This document shows, piece after piece, positions 34,842 through 42,625 of a stretch of DNA of 63,123 bases (position 1 is the stretch's first letter; each line of letters starts with the position of its first letter). The stretch is from an uncultured Pelagibacteraceae bacterium (GTDB lineage Bacteria > Pseudomonadota > Alphaproteobacteria > Pelagibacterales > Pelagibacteraceae). The translations under genes and the position numbers were made by a program. The stretch lies in assembly GCA_902582155.1 (NCBI GenBank), contig CACHRI010000005.1, positions 1-63,123 of the forward strand, read 5' to 3'. The notes beneath the pieces were generated by a model, which ran no database searches, was not told where the DNA came from, and saw nothing but the letters and a program-made list of their open reading frames with translations.

Positions 34842-34870
34842 AAAAAAGGCCCAGCGGGGGGCTGGGCCTT
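34842..34870 (-). terminator. Terminator between the two amt genes
   Basis: AAGGCCCAGC (34846-34855) and GCTGGGCCTT (34861-34870) form a perfect ten-pair stem with a five-base loop; on the minus strand it is followed by a run of six T. A textbook intrinsic terminator 44 bases after the second amt stop, so the two amt genes are separate transcription units. Confidence 0.93.
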
Positions 34871-34914
34871 AGTTTTCTCCAACTAACGAGGGAGGAGATA
34901 ATTTAGAAACGTTA

Positions 34915-36207
34915 TTAGTCTCTTATACCGTAAGCTATTACACCAACTTCTGCTTTGTCAGTTCCTAGTCTTTCAGCTTCTTTACTAATTCTTAATCCAA
35001 TTGTGCTCTTAATAGCTTGGAAAACAATTAGAGAGACTACGAATACGAATACTACAACTGAAATTGTTCCAAGGAATTGGGCTCCAAAAGAAACATCTCC
35101 ATTTGTTAATGGTACTGCTAATGTACCCCATACTCCAGCCACTAAGTGAGCAGGTATGGCTCCAACAACATCATCAATTTTCATTTTGAATAATAGTTTT
35201 GTTGAGAAATACATTAGTATTCCTGCTATTGCTCCGATGAAAATTGCTGCTAATGGACTTGGTGTTAATGGTTCAGCAGTAATACCTACTAGTCCTGCGA
35301 TAGCTCCATTTAACATCATGACCACATCAGTTTTACCACCAATCAATCTTGACATTGTCGCAGCAGCTAATACTCCACCACCTGCAGCCAAATTCGTATT
35401 GATATAAATTGTTGCGACTGAAGACACATCTTCAAGTGTACCAGCGGCTAATTGCGATCCACCATTGAAACCAAACCAACCTAACCAAAGTATAAATACT
35501 CCTAAGGTTGCTAATGGAATTGATGATGCCGCAAACGGTGCCATCGGTTTAGCTTCGCCTTTTCCTGAGAATCTACCAGTTCTAGCACCTAATATGATTG
35601 CGCCTGCAAGAGCCGCGGCTCCTCCAGCAGCATGTACTAATGTTGAACCAGCAAAGTCTGAAAATCCAGCAACCGATAACCATCCGCCACCCCACTGCCA
35701 ACCCATTGAAATTGGATAAATAATTCCAGTTAAAATAGCTGCAAATAGAAAGAATGGCCAAATTTTAATTCTTTCTGCTAACGTACCTGAAACGATAGAC
35801 ATTGTAGTTGCACAGAACACCATTTGGAAGAACCAATCAGAACCATCAGAATATCCTGTATCTAATGATGAATTATCACTCCATGGTGTAAATGAACCTA
35901 TATATCCACCTTCTGGGATACCGTAAGCTAAATTATATCCAACTAACCAGAACATTACACCGGCTATTGAATAAAGACCTATATTTTTTGCACAAATTGC
36001 TGATACAGATTTTGATGTTACTAATCCTGACTCTAACATCGCGAAACCTGCGGCCATCCACATGACCAAGAAACCTGACATTAAAAATAATAGGGTATTA
36101 AAGATATATTGTACTTCTGCTGATACAGTTGTTTCTGCGTAACCTAATCCCGCAAAACCAAAGTATAGTGCTGCCCCAGCAAAAAAGTAACCTAAGTATT
36201 TTTTCAT
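34915..36207 (-). CDS. amt: Ammonium transporter (second copy)
   Basis: A 430-residue Amt/Rh protein with signal peptide (MKKYLGYFFAGAALYFGFAGLGYA) and 11 helices. Pore histidines lie in GSTLVHAAGGAAALAG and in PAHLVAGVWGTLAVP, and the C-terminal RISKEAERLGTDKAEVGVIAYGIRD tail, which contacts regulatory PII proteins, is nearly the same as in the neighbouring copy. Upstream is a 140-base gap that would hold its promoter. Confidence 0.95.
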   Translation of the reverse strand: MKKYLGYFFAGAALYFGFAGLGYAETTVSAEVQYIFNTLLFLMSGFLVMWMAAGFAMLESGLVTSKSVSAICAKNIGLYSIAGVMFWLVGYNLAYGIPEGGYIGSFTPWSDNSSLDTGYSDGSDWFFQMVFCATTMSIVSGTLAERIKIWPFFLFAAILTGIIYPISMGWQWGGGWLSVAGFSDFAGSTLVHAAGGAAALAGAIILGARTGRFSGKGEAKPMAPFAASSIPLATLGVFILWLGWFGFNGGSQLAAGTLEDVSSVATIYINTNLAAGGGVLAAATMSRLIGGKTDVVMMLNGAIAGLVGITAEPLTPSPLAAIFIGAIAGILMYFSTKLLFKMKIDDVVGAIPAHLVAGVWGTLAVPLTNGDVSFGAQFLGTISVVVFVFVVSLIVFQAIKSTIGLRISKEAERLGTDKAEVGVIAYGIRD

Positions 36208-36304
36208 AACACTCCCTTGTTTGATTAAAATGTGCTTATAAAATTTAAAAAATTAAATGAGGAGCGATTTGTCTAAAAATGAGCTATGCAGTTTTTGCAA
36301 GTAG

Positions 36305-36341
36305 TTTAGCCCTTATTTGATTTTTTCAAATAAGGGCTAAA
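36305..36341. terminator. Perfect stem-loop downstream of the HU gene
   Basis: TTTAGCCCTTATTTGA and TCAAATAAGGGCTAAA form a 16-pair perfect stem around five T, nine bases after the hup stop. It lacks a long U tract on the minus strand but the stem is strong enough to end or protect the hup mRNA. Confidence 0.7.
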
Positions 36342-36349
36342 AATAAGAT

Positions 36350-36625
36350 TTAACGATTAAACATTTCTTTTAAGCTTTTAGCTGGTAAAAACTTAACTTT
36401 TTGAGATGCAGCTATTTGAATAGACTCTCCTGTTCTTGGGTTTCTTCCTACTCTAGCTTTTCTTTTAGCCACTTTATAAGTACCAAAACCCGCGATTTTT
36501 ACAGTATCGTCGTTCTTAAGCGCATCCAAAATAATAGTCGTAATTGAGTCAAAAGTTCTTTCAGCATCAGCTTTACTTTGGCCCAATGTGGACGATATTT
36601 TTGCTACTAATTGTTTTTTATTCAT
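36350..36625 (-). CDS. hup: HU-family DNA-binding protein
   Basis: A 91-residue histone-like protein. The start MNKKQLVAKISSTLGQSKADAERTFDSI and the DNA-arm signature GFGTYKVAKRKARVGRNPRTGESIQI identify the HU/IHF family; absence of the IHF-specific residues and general shape favour HU. Compacts and bends DNA. Single gene unit with its own hairpin downstream. Confidence 0.93.
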   Translation of the reverse strand: MNKKQLVAKISSTLGQSKADAERTFDSITTIILDALKNDDTVKIAGFGTYKVAKRKARVGRNPRTGESIQIAASQKVKFLPAKSLKEMFNR

Positions 36626-36768
36626 TTATGCCCCTATGGTTAATTCTAATCTCAACAAAAACTAAGGAAAATCAACATTATTATTGGTGCATTATAAAAA
36701 TGTTAACACTAAATATAGTGTTTAAATAAGTGTTGAATTTACTAGCTTTTTTAATGATAAAAAATGGC

Positions 36769-37884
36769 TTAAAATAAGCCTAAATCTTTAAGGTCATTAA
36801 ATGTTGTAAAAAACATCAAAGAAAACAACAAAATTAACCCGATTCGGAAAAAACCCTCTTGGGTTTTTTGAGATAAAGGCTTTCCTAACATTTTTTCAAA
36901 CGCATAAAACATCAAATGTCCACCGTCTAAGAGCGGGATTGGAAATAAGTTTATTAGGCCTAAGCTAATTGAAATATAGGCCATAATACTGAGAAAAGCG
37001 ATCAATCCAAACTGGGCAACTTGGCCAGTTATTTTTGCAATTCTAATCGGTCCACCTAATTGTGAGCTATCACCTTTCCCTTTGAGCATTGATCCTACAA
37101 ATTTTAAAGTTGATTTAGTTACAAACCAAGTTTCATCCACTGCATAATAAATTGCTGTTGCGGGCCCTAGTTTTTGTTTATTAAACTCATTATTTAATGG
37201 CGATATTTTAATACCAATAATTTTTCTTTTTATGCTATTTCCTAGGTTATCTTCACCCAAAATCTCTTTAGGAGTAACTAAAAAAGTGAGTGTTTGCTGA
37301 TTTCTTAAAACCCCAACTTCAATAGTGTTTGTTGTTGATGTGTTTATATGCGTGGAAACTTCTAATACACTTCGTATTTTATTATTATTAATAGATGTAA
37401 TAACATCGTTAACTTTCAACCCCGATGAAAATGCCGGGCTATTTTCTTGCACTTCAGATATTTTTGCTGGGGTAAAATCTTTTCCAGAGAACATGTATAT
37501 AAAAGCAAAAATAAATATGGCTAGTATAAAATTAGCTAACGGACCTCCAAAGACAATAAGAGATCTTTGATAAAGAGGTTTAGTAACGAAAAGTTTTTTT
37601 CTATCACTTTCATTATATCTTTTTAAAAGCTCGTTTTGTTCAGCTTGACTAAAAACATTTCGATCTCCAAAAAATTTTACATAACCGCCTAGGGGAATTA
37701 AACAAAATTTCCATCTCGTTCCATTTTTATCTTTTATACCGAATATTTCTTTTCCAAAGCCTATTGAAAAATCAGTTACACCTACACCATATTTTCTAGC
37801 AAAATAATAATGTCCATACTCATGCACAAAAACTACAACTGTAAGTAAAATAGTAAAAGGTATTATAAAATTTAAAATTTCCAT
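36769..37884 (-). CDS. rseP: RseP-like site-2 zinc metalloprotease
   Basis: A 371-residue membrane protease. The zinc motif H21-E-Y-G-H25 lies in the first helix, the PDZ domain covers about residues 120-220 (ENSPAFSSGLKVNDVITSINN), and the third-ligand motif LDGGH is near residue 320 in NLFPIPLLDGGHLMFYAFE. It cleaves membrane-bound anti-sigma factors and signal peptide remnants. The usual neighbours dxr and bamA are missing here. It overlaps the LysR gene by 13 bases. Confidence 0.93.
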   Translation of the reverse strand: MEILNFIIPFTILLTVVVFVHEYGHYYFARKYGVGVTDFSIGFGKEIFGIKDKNGTRWKFCLIPLGGYVKFFGDRNVFSQAEQNELLKRYNESDRKKLFVTKPLYQRSLIVFGGPLANFILAIFIFAFIYMFSGKDFTPAKISEVQENSPAFSSGLKVNDVITSINNNKIRSVLEVSTHINTSTTNTIEVGVLRNQQTLTFLVTPKEILGEDNLGNSIKRKIIGIKISPLNNEFNKQKLGPATAIYYAVDETWFVTKSTLKFVGSMLKGKGDSSQLGGPIRIAKITGQVAQFGLIAFLSIMAYISISLGLINLFPIPLLDGGHLMFYAFEKMLGKPLSQKTQEGFFRIGLILLFSLMFFTTFNDLKDLGLF

Positions 37885-38762
37885 TCATTTACCTTACTAA
37901 AAAGAAAATTTCTAAAAGCAACTAATCTAGCGTTATTTTTTAATGACTCTGGATAAACAAAATGTGTTTCTGTAGGTTTTCCAGGCTCAGTTGGTAAAAC
38001 TTTTGCAATACCGTTTACATTATGTGCTATATAATCAGGCAAAGCTGCTAATCCCACACCGCTCTGAACCGCTAATAATAACCCATAAACACTATTAACT
38101 TTCAATAATGATTTTCTTTTTTTTCCATCTTTAGTTCCTATTTTTAAAACCCAATCTGGGTTATAGACAGGTGATGGTGCGCCTTTACCATAAGTAATAA
38201 ATTTATGCTTATCTAAATCTTTTAAAGTTTTTGGATAACCATTTTTTTCTAAATACTCATTTGATCCATAAATATGATAGTTGAAATCTACAAATTTCTT
38301 TTGAATTAAATTTAATTGTTTTGGTCTTCTCATTCTAATAGCCACATCAGCTTGTCGAGTGGCTAAATCAAGCTCTTTATCATCAAATATTAACTCTATT
38401 TCAATACCAGGATTAAGATCCATGAACTCTTTTATTCGTGGCGTCAACCAAGTAGTTCCAAAGCTCACGACAGTTGTGACAACAAGTTTGCCGCTTAGTT
38501 TATCTTTTTCTTCACTTAAGTTTGTTTCAACATCTTTAAGTTTTGAAATTACTTCATGAGCAGTCTTAAAAAGGTACTTCCCATTATCAGTGAGCACTAA
38601 TCCCCTGGCATGTCTTTCAAAAAGCTTTATTTTAAGGTCACTTTCTAAAGATTGAATTTGTCTACTAATTGCAGACTGGCTTAAATTTAAAATTGTTGAT
38701 GCTTTGGTAAAACTACTAGCCTCAGCGACTGTGTGAAAAATTTTTAATTTATCCCAATCCAT
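37872..38762 (-). CDS. LysR-family transcriptional regulator
   Basis: A 296-residue LTTR with the winged helix at the N-terminus (FHTVAEASSFTKASTILNLSQSAISRQIQSLE) and a periplasmic-binding-like effector domain from about residue 90. It lies 15 bases downstream of acuI and overlaps rseP, all on the same strand, so it may be transcribed with both. Target genes and effector are unknown; the nearby acuI is a possible target. Confidence 0.9.
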   Translation of the reverse strand: MDWDKLKIFHTVAEASSFTKASTILNLSQSAISRQIQSLESDLKIKLFERHARGLVLTDNGKYLFKTAHEVISKLKDVETNLSEEKDKLSGKLVVTTVVSFGTTWLTPRIKEFMDLNPGIEIELIFDDKELDLATRQADVAIRMRRPKQLNLIQKKFVDFNYHIYGSNEYLEKNGYPKTLKDLDKHKFITYGKGAPSPVYNPDWVLKIGTKDGKKRKSLLKVNSVYGLLLAVQSGVGLAALPDYIAHNVNGIAKVLPTEPGKPTETHFVYPESLKNNARLVAFRNFLFSKVNEWKF

Positions 38763-38777
38763 ATTTTTGAGTATAAA

Positions 38778-39779
38778 TTATTTGTTAGGATTTACTATAG
38801 CTCTTCCAAAGAACTTGCCTTCTAAAAGCTTTGGATAAGTGTCTAAAAGTTCAGAAAATGATAGGGATTTTGTAAAAGATTTTAATTTATTAAAATCTAT
38901 TAGTTTGACAGCTTCATTCCATAAAAATTCTCTTCTTCTAATTGAGGCGCCAGAAGAGTCGATTCCCCATAGTTTTACTCCTCTGATTATAAACGGCATA
39001 ACAGTTGTGTTTATTTTTATTCCACCGGCGTTCCCACAAGATGCAACAATCCCATTTGGCTTAACTTGAGCTAATATTTTTGTAAGAGATGGTCCACCTA
39101 CAGTATCCACTACTCCATCCCATATTCCTTTTTCTAGCAATTTGCTTTCACCTTCAAATTCTTTTCTATCGATAATATTTTTTGCTCCTAAATCCTTAAG
39201 GTAATCATTTTTATCTTTTTTTCCTGTCACAGCATGAACATTGTAACCCATTTTTGATAAAATCATTACCGCTATGCTTCCTACTCCACCAGTGGCACCG
39301 GTTACAAGAACATCGTTTACTTTTTCACCTAAAAGAAGTTCTTCCCTTGCTTTTATCGCAAATGAACATTGCAGAGCTGTAAAACCTGCAGTACCTAACA
39401 TCATAGATTTTTCACTATCAATGTCTTTTGGATTTTTAATTAAGAAATTTGAGTCTACTTTTGCGTATTGTGAAAATCCTCCATAATACATTTCTCCAAC
39501 TCTAAATCCTGTACAAATTATATTTTCATTTTTTTTAAATTTATCATCGCTACTTTCAACAACTTTTCCAGAAAAATCTATACCAGGTACAAATGGAAAT
39601 TTTCTAACTATTTTTCCACCGTCTTTAAGAATTAAAGCATCTTTATAGTTTAAACTTGAGTAATCAATTTTAATTAAAACATTTCCATCTTTTAAATGAC
39701 TGCTGTCGATTTCTTTGATGTCTCTTGTAAATTTTTCGTTTTGGTTATCTATGACTACTGCTTTAAATTTTACAGTCAT
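38778..39779 (-). CDS. acuI: Acrylyl-CoA reductase AcuI-type (YhdH family)
   Basis: A 333-residue MDR-family protein without zinc ligands. Blocks typical of YhdH/AcuI: SSLNYKDALILKDGGKIVRKFPFVPGIDFSG, GEMYYGGFSQYAKVD, MLGTAGFTALQC, the NADPH site VTGATGGVGSIAVMILSKMGY, and ELLDTYPKLLEGKFFGRAIV. AcuI reduces acryloyl-CoA to propionyl-CoA, which detoxifies acrylate made from DMSP, a main SAR11 substrate. It shares one base with folE. Confidence 0.88.
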   Translation of the reverse strand: MTVKFKAVVIDNQNEKFTRDIKEIDSSHLKDGNVLIKIDYSSLNYKDALILKDGGKIVRKFPFVPGIDFSGKVVESSDDKFKKNENIICTGFRVGEMYYGGFSQYAKVDSNFLIKNPKDIDSEKSMMLGTAGFTALQCSFAIKAREELLLGEKVNDVLVTGATGGVGSIAVMILSKMGYNVHAVTGKKDKNDYLKDLGAKNIIDRKEFEGESKLLEKGIWDGVVDTVGGPSLTKILAQVKPNGIVASCGNAGGIKINTTVMPFIIRGVKLWGIDSSGASIRRREFLWNEAVKLIDFNKLKSFTKSLSFSELLDTYPKLLEGKFFGRAIVNPNK

Positions 39780-40387
39780 TATTTTCCGATATGTTTTAAA
39801 TATCTATTTTGAAGTGAAAGATCTTCTTTAAATGTTCCTAAAAAATAATTTGTAAGAGTCATCGCTTTTTCTTTTTTTATTCCTCTCATAGTCATACATT
39901 GGTGAGATGCATCTATTGTAACAGCCACACCTTTAGCCTCTAATCCACTCATCAATGTTTTTGCTATTTGCATGTTTAATCTTTCTTGAGTTTGTAATCT
40001 CTTAGCATAAACTTCTACAGTTCTAGCTAATTTACTTAAACCAACAACTTTTTTGTTTGGAATATATGCGATATGGATCACTCCAATAATTGGTGCCATA
40101 TGGTGTTCGCAGTGACTTTCAAAAGAGATGTTTTTTTCTAGAACCATGTCATCATAACCATCAACATCTCCAAAAGTTTTATTAAGTACTTTGCTGGCGT
40201 CTTTATGATAACCACTAAAATATTCTTTAAATGCTTTTACTACTCTTTTGGGTGTTTCTTTAAGACCTTCTCTATCTGGATTTTCCCCTATCCATTTTAG
40301 AATAGTCTTAAAAGCGTCTTCTGCCTCTTTATCAGTGACTTCGCTCTGATTTATCGATGTTTTCTCTAAATCTTTGACTAATTTCAT
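39779..40387 (-). CDS. folE: GTP cyclohydrolase I
   Basis: A 202-residue protein of the FolE family, first step of folate synthesis. The zinc and active-site residues are in SFESHCEHHMAPIIGVIHIAYIP and KLARTVEVYAKRLQTQERLNMQIA, and the C-terminal SHQCMTMRGIKKEKAMTLT holds the last zinc cysteine. Divergent from hisI. Confidence 0.95.
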   Translation of the reverse strand: MKLVKDLEKTSINQSEVTDKEAEDAFKTILKWIGENPDREGLKETPKRVVKAFKEYFSGYHKDASKVLNKTFGDVDGYDDMVLEKNISFESHCEHHMAPIIGVIHIAYIPNKKVVGLSKLARTVEVYAKRLQTQERLNMQIAKTLMSGLEAKGVAVTIDASHQCMTMRGIKKEKAMTLTNYFLGTFKEDLSLQNRYLKHIGK

Positions 40388-40465
40388 AAATTTTTAAACA
40401 TTATTATAGGACATACGTTGTTAATGCAAATTGCTATTTTGTCTTTTTTTCACTATTTTAGCAAC

Positions 40466-40933
40466 ATGTTTAAAAAAAGGGATAGTGTTTTTGAAGTAGA
40501 AGAAGGAAAATTTTTATCTCCTAAATTTGATAGTCAAGGCTTAATTCCAGTAATCACTACAGACAGTAAAACTGGAGAAGTTTTAATGCATGGATATATG
40601 AATTCTGAGGCTTTGAAAAAAACTATAGAAACAAAAGAAGCTCATTATTGGAGTAGATCAAGAAAGTCTATTTGGCACAAAGGAAAAACTAGTGGTTTCA
40701 CACAAAAAGTGATTCAAATTAGAATAGACGACGATCAAGATTCTGTTTGGTTAAGTGTCGACATTGGAAATGGCGCTAGTTGCCATGTAGGTTACAAATC
40801 ATGTTTTTATAGATCAATACCATTAGGTAAAATAGATCATTCTGAAAAAGTTGAAATGAAATTTGAGGAAAAAGAGAAAAAATTTGATCCGGAAAAAGTT
40901 TATAAAGGACAACCTAATCCGACAAAACTTTAA
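40466..40933 (+). CDS. hisI: Phosphoribosyl-AMP cyclohydrolase
   Basis: A 155-residue HisI, third step of histidine synthesis. The zinc cysteines are in GNGASCHVGYKSCFYRSIPLG and the magnesium aspartates in IRIDDDQDSVWL; WSRSRKSIWHKGKTSG is another family block. ATG 40466 is chosen over 40418, since the first 16 residues of the longer form are unlike the family. Stands alone, as histidine genes are scattered in streamlined genomes. Confidence 0.93.
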   Translation: MFKKRDSVFEVEEGKFLSPKFDSQGLIPVITTDSKTGEVLMHGYMNSEALKKTIETKEAHYWSRSRKSIWHKGKTSGFTQKVIQIRIDDDQDSVWLSVDIGNGASCHVGYKSCFYRSIPLGKIDHSEKVEMKFEEKEKKFDPEKVYKGQPNPTKL

Positions 40934-40935
40934 AG

Positions 40936-41313
40936 ATGTCAAAAGAAACTCAAAAAAATGTTTTTGGTGAACCACTTGAACCTTGTTCAAATGAACCTTT
41001 AACAGGTTGGTTTAGGGATGGATGTTGTAATACCGACAAAAATGATCGTGGAGTTCATACCGTGTGCGCAAAAGTTAGTAATGAATTTTTAGAGTGGTCA
41101 AAAAAAGTAGGAAATGATTTAATCACACCACATCCTGAGTTTGGTTTTCCTGGGCTGAAAGACGGGGATTGTTGGTGTGTTTGTGCTACTTGGTATGCAA
41201 AGTCTATAGAGGAGAATAAAGCCTGTGCTATTTTTTTGAAAAAAACGAATATAAAAACTCTTGAATTAATACCTTTTGAAAAATTAAAAAAATTTGCTGC
41301 TGATTTGTCTTAG
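40936..41313 (+). CDS. DUF2237 family protein
   Basis: A 125-residue protein rich in cysteine and tryptophan. The DUF2237 pattern is clear: NVFGEPLEPCSNEPLTGWFRDGCC, GVHTVCAKVSNEFLEWSKKVGNDLITPHPEFGFPGLKDGDCWCVCATWY. The invariant cysteines suggest a metal site. It starts two bases after hisI. Function unknown. Confidence 0.9.
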   Translation: MSKETQKNVFGEPLEPCSNEPLTGWFRDGCCNTDKNDRGVHTVCAKVSNEFLEWSKKVGNDLITPHPEFGFPGLKDGDCWCVCATWYAKSIEENKACAIFLKKTNIKTLELIPFEKLKKFAADLS

Positions 41314-41798
41314 TAAATCTTTGATCCTCGAGTTTTTATTATTAACTCAAGTTCTTGAAATTCTTTACAGTTACAGTCTTTAAGAATTGCTAGTCTTTCT
41401 TTCGCTTTTTCTATTCTATCTGTTTGAACATAAAGTTCACCCAAATATTCGTTTATTCCGTTATGCTTTGGATCTAGACTTAAACCTTTTAGATAAAATT
41501 TTTCTGCTTCATCAAAGTTTCCAGACTTTCTAGATGTGTAGCCCATATAATTTAATATATCTGGATTATTTTTATCTTTTTTATTCGCTTTCTCGAGTTT
41601 ATTAAAAGCTTGTTTATAAAGTTTTACAGCTTTATCAGTGTTATCATTTTTTTCTTGCTTTCCTGCTCTTTTAATTAGTTTTACAGCTTCATCATACATT
41701 GAAGCTTTTGTCGAGCTGCTGCCACTATCTCCACCGGCAGCAAAAGTTATACTATTTATTAAAATAAACGCAGAAACTAAAATTATTATTTTTTTCAT
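41310..41798 (-). CDS. Exported tetratricopeptide-repeat protein
   Basis: A 162-residue protein from ATG 41798 with signal peptide (MKKIIILVSAFILINSITFA). After a glycine/serine linker come TPR helices at about residues 30-130 (AVKLYKQAFNKLEKA, ILNYMGYTSRKSGNFDEAEKFYLKGLSLDPKHNGINEYLGELYVQTDRIEKAKE), and a C-terminal CNCKEF pair of cysteines. Likely a periplasmic scaffold. The 41858 start would add a non-secretory tail and is rejected. Confidence 0.82.
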   Translation of the reverse strand: MKKIIILVSAFILINSITFAAGGDSGSSSTKASMYDEAVKLIKRAGKQEKNDNTDKAVKLYKQAFNKLEKANKKDKNNPDILNYMGYTSRKSGNFDEAEKFYLKGLSLDPKHNGINEYLGELYVQTDRIEKAKERLAILKDCNCKEFQELELIIKTRGSKIY

Positions 41799-41829
41799 AT
41801 TTTTATAATAACTATTTTTTTTAAGTTTA

Positions 41830-42540
41830 TCATGCGACAGATGATCTTCCTCCATCAACTCCTATAATCTGTCCTGTTATCCAAGAACTATCTTTACTTA
41901 ATAAAAAATTCACTAAAGAAGAAAAGTCATCACCCTCACCAATTCTCTTTAATGCATGCATTTTTGCAATACTTTCAGCCATCTTTTCATTTTTTAACAT
42001 TGGTCCAGCCATCTTTGATTTAGAGAGACTTGGTGCTATACAATTTACTCTTACATTCGGCGCAAACTCAGCAGCCAATGCAACTGTTAAACCTTCGACA
42101 GCTGCTTTAGCAGAACTTATGATACTATGATTTAAAAATCCCTTTCTGGCAGCAACAGTTGAAAATAAAACTATAGATCCTTTATTTTTTTTTAATTTAT
42201 CATAACTTGCTCTTATAATTTCTGTTGCAGATATGAGGTTTAAATTAAAGCACTGCATATAATCACTTTTTTTTGTAAGTTTTAAAGGCTTCAAATCTAT
42301 TGATCCAACACAAAAAGCTAAACCATCAATTTCTTCGTTTTCTAAATCGCTTAAAATTTTGTCACTAAAATTTTCGTTTAATACATCGGCCACAGTGAAG
42401 GATGAACCAAGTTCATTTGCTAGATTTGAAACATCTTTCTCATTCCTGCCCACTAAATGAGTTTTTCCACCATTTTTTTGGATGTTTCTTGAAACTGCTG
42501 AACCTATAGAACCGGTAGCCCCTATAATTAATTTTTTCAT
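41830..42540 (-). CDS. Short-chain dehydrogenase/reductase
   Basis: A 236-residue SDR from ATG 42540. The NAD(P) motif GATGSIGSAVSR at the N-terminus, STVAARKGF with the catalytic serine, and C-terminal GQIIGVDGGRSSV are present. The catalytic Tyr-x-x-x-Lys is replaced: the segment reads HSIISSAKAAVEGLT, so lysine is kept but tyrosine is not, which would alter or abolish usual SDR chemistry. Divergent from the cryptochrome gene, with 85 bases between the starts. Confidence 0.8.
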   Translation of the reverse strand: MKKLIIGATGSIGSAVSRNIQKNGGKTHLVGRNEKDVSNLANELGSSFTVADVLNENFSDKILSDLENEEIDGLAFCVGSIDLKPLKLTKKSDYMQCFNLNLISATEIIRASYDKLKKNKGSIVLFSTVAARKGFLNHSIISSAKAAVEGLTVALAAEFAPNVRVNCIAPSLSKSKMAGPMLKNEKMAESIAKMHALKRIGEGDDFSSLVNFLLSKDSSWITGQIIGVDGGRSSVA

Positions 42541-42625
42541 AAGGTTAAATACCATGATCTGAGAAATTGGACAGCCTAATAATGACGCGTGTATTTTGTA
42601 ATAAAAACAATATAAATTGATAGTT

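Noticed and set aside
34753-34842. Sigma-54 promoter before the first amt gene
   Set aside because: No TGGCAC-N5-TTGC-like pair was found on the minus strand.
33510-35719. Long open frames on the plus strand opposite both amt genes
   Set aside because: They mirror the highly biased codons of the Amt membrane proteins, have Pro/Thr-rich nonsense sequence and no ribosome sites.
36707-36722. Palindrome AACACTA/TAGTGTT upstream of the HU gene
   Set aside because: Short and AT-rich; no second copy or link to a known regulator seen.
40418-40465. Longer N-terminus for hisI
   Set aside because: The extra 16 residues are hydrophobic and unlike HisI; the inner ATG at 40466 begins the family-like sequence.
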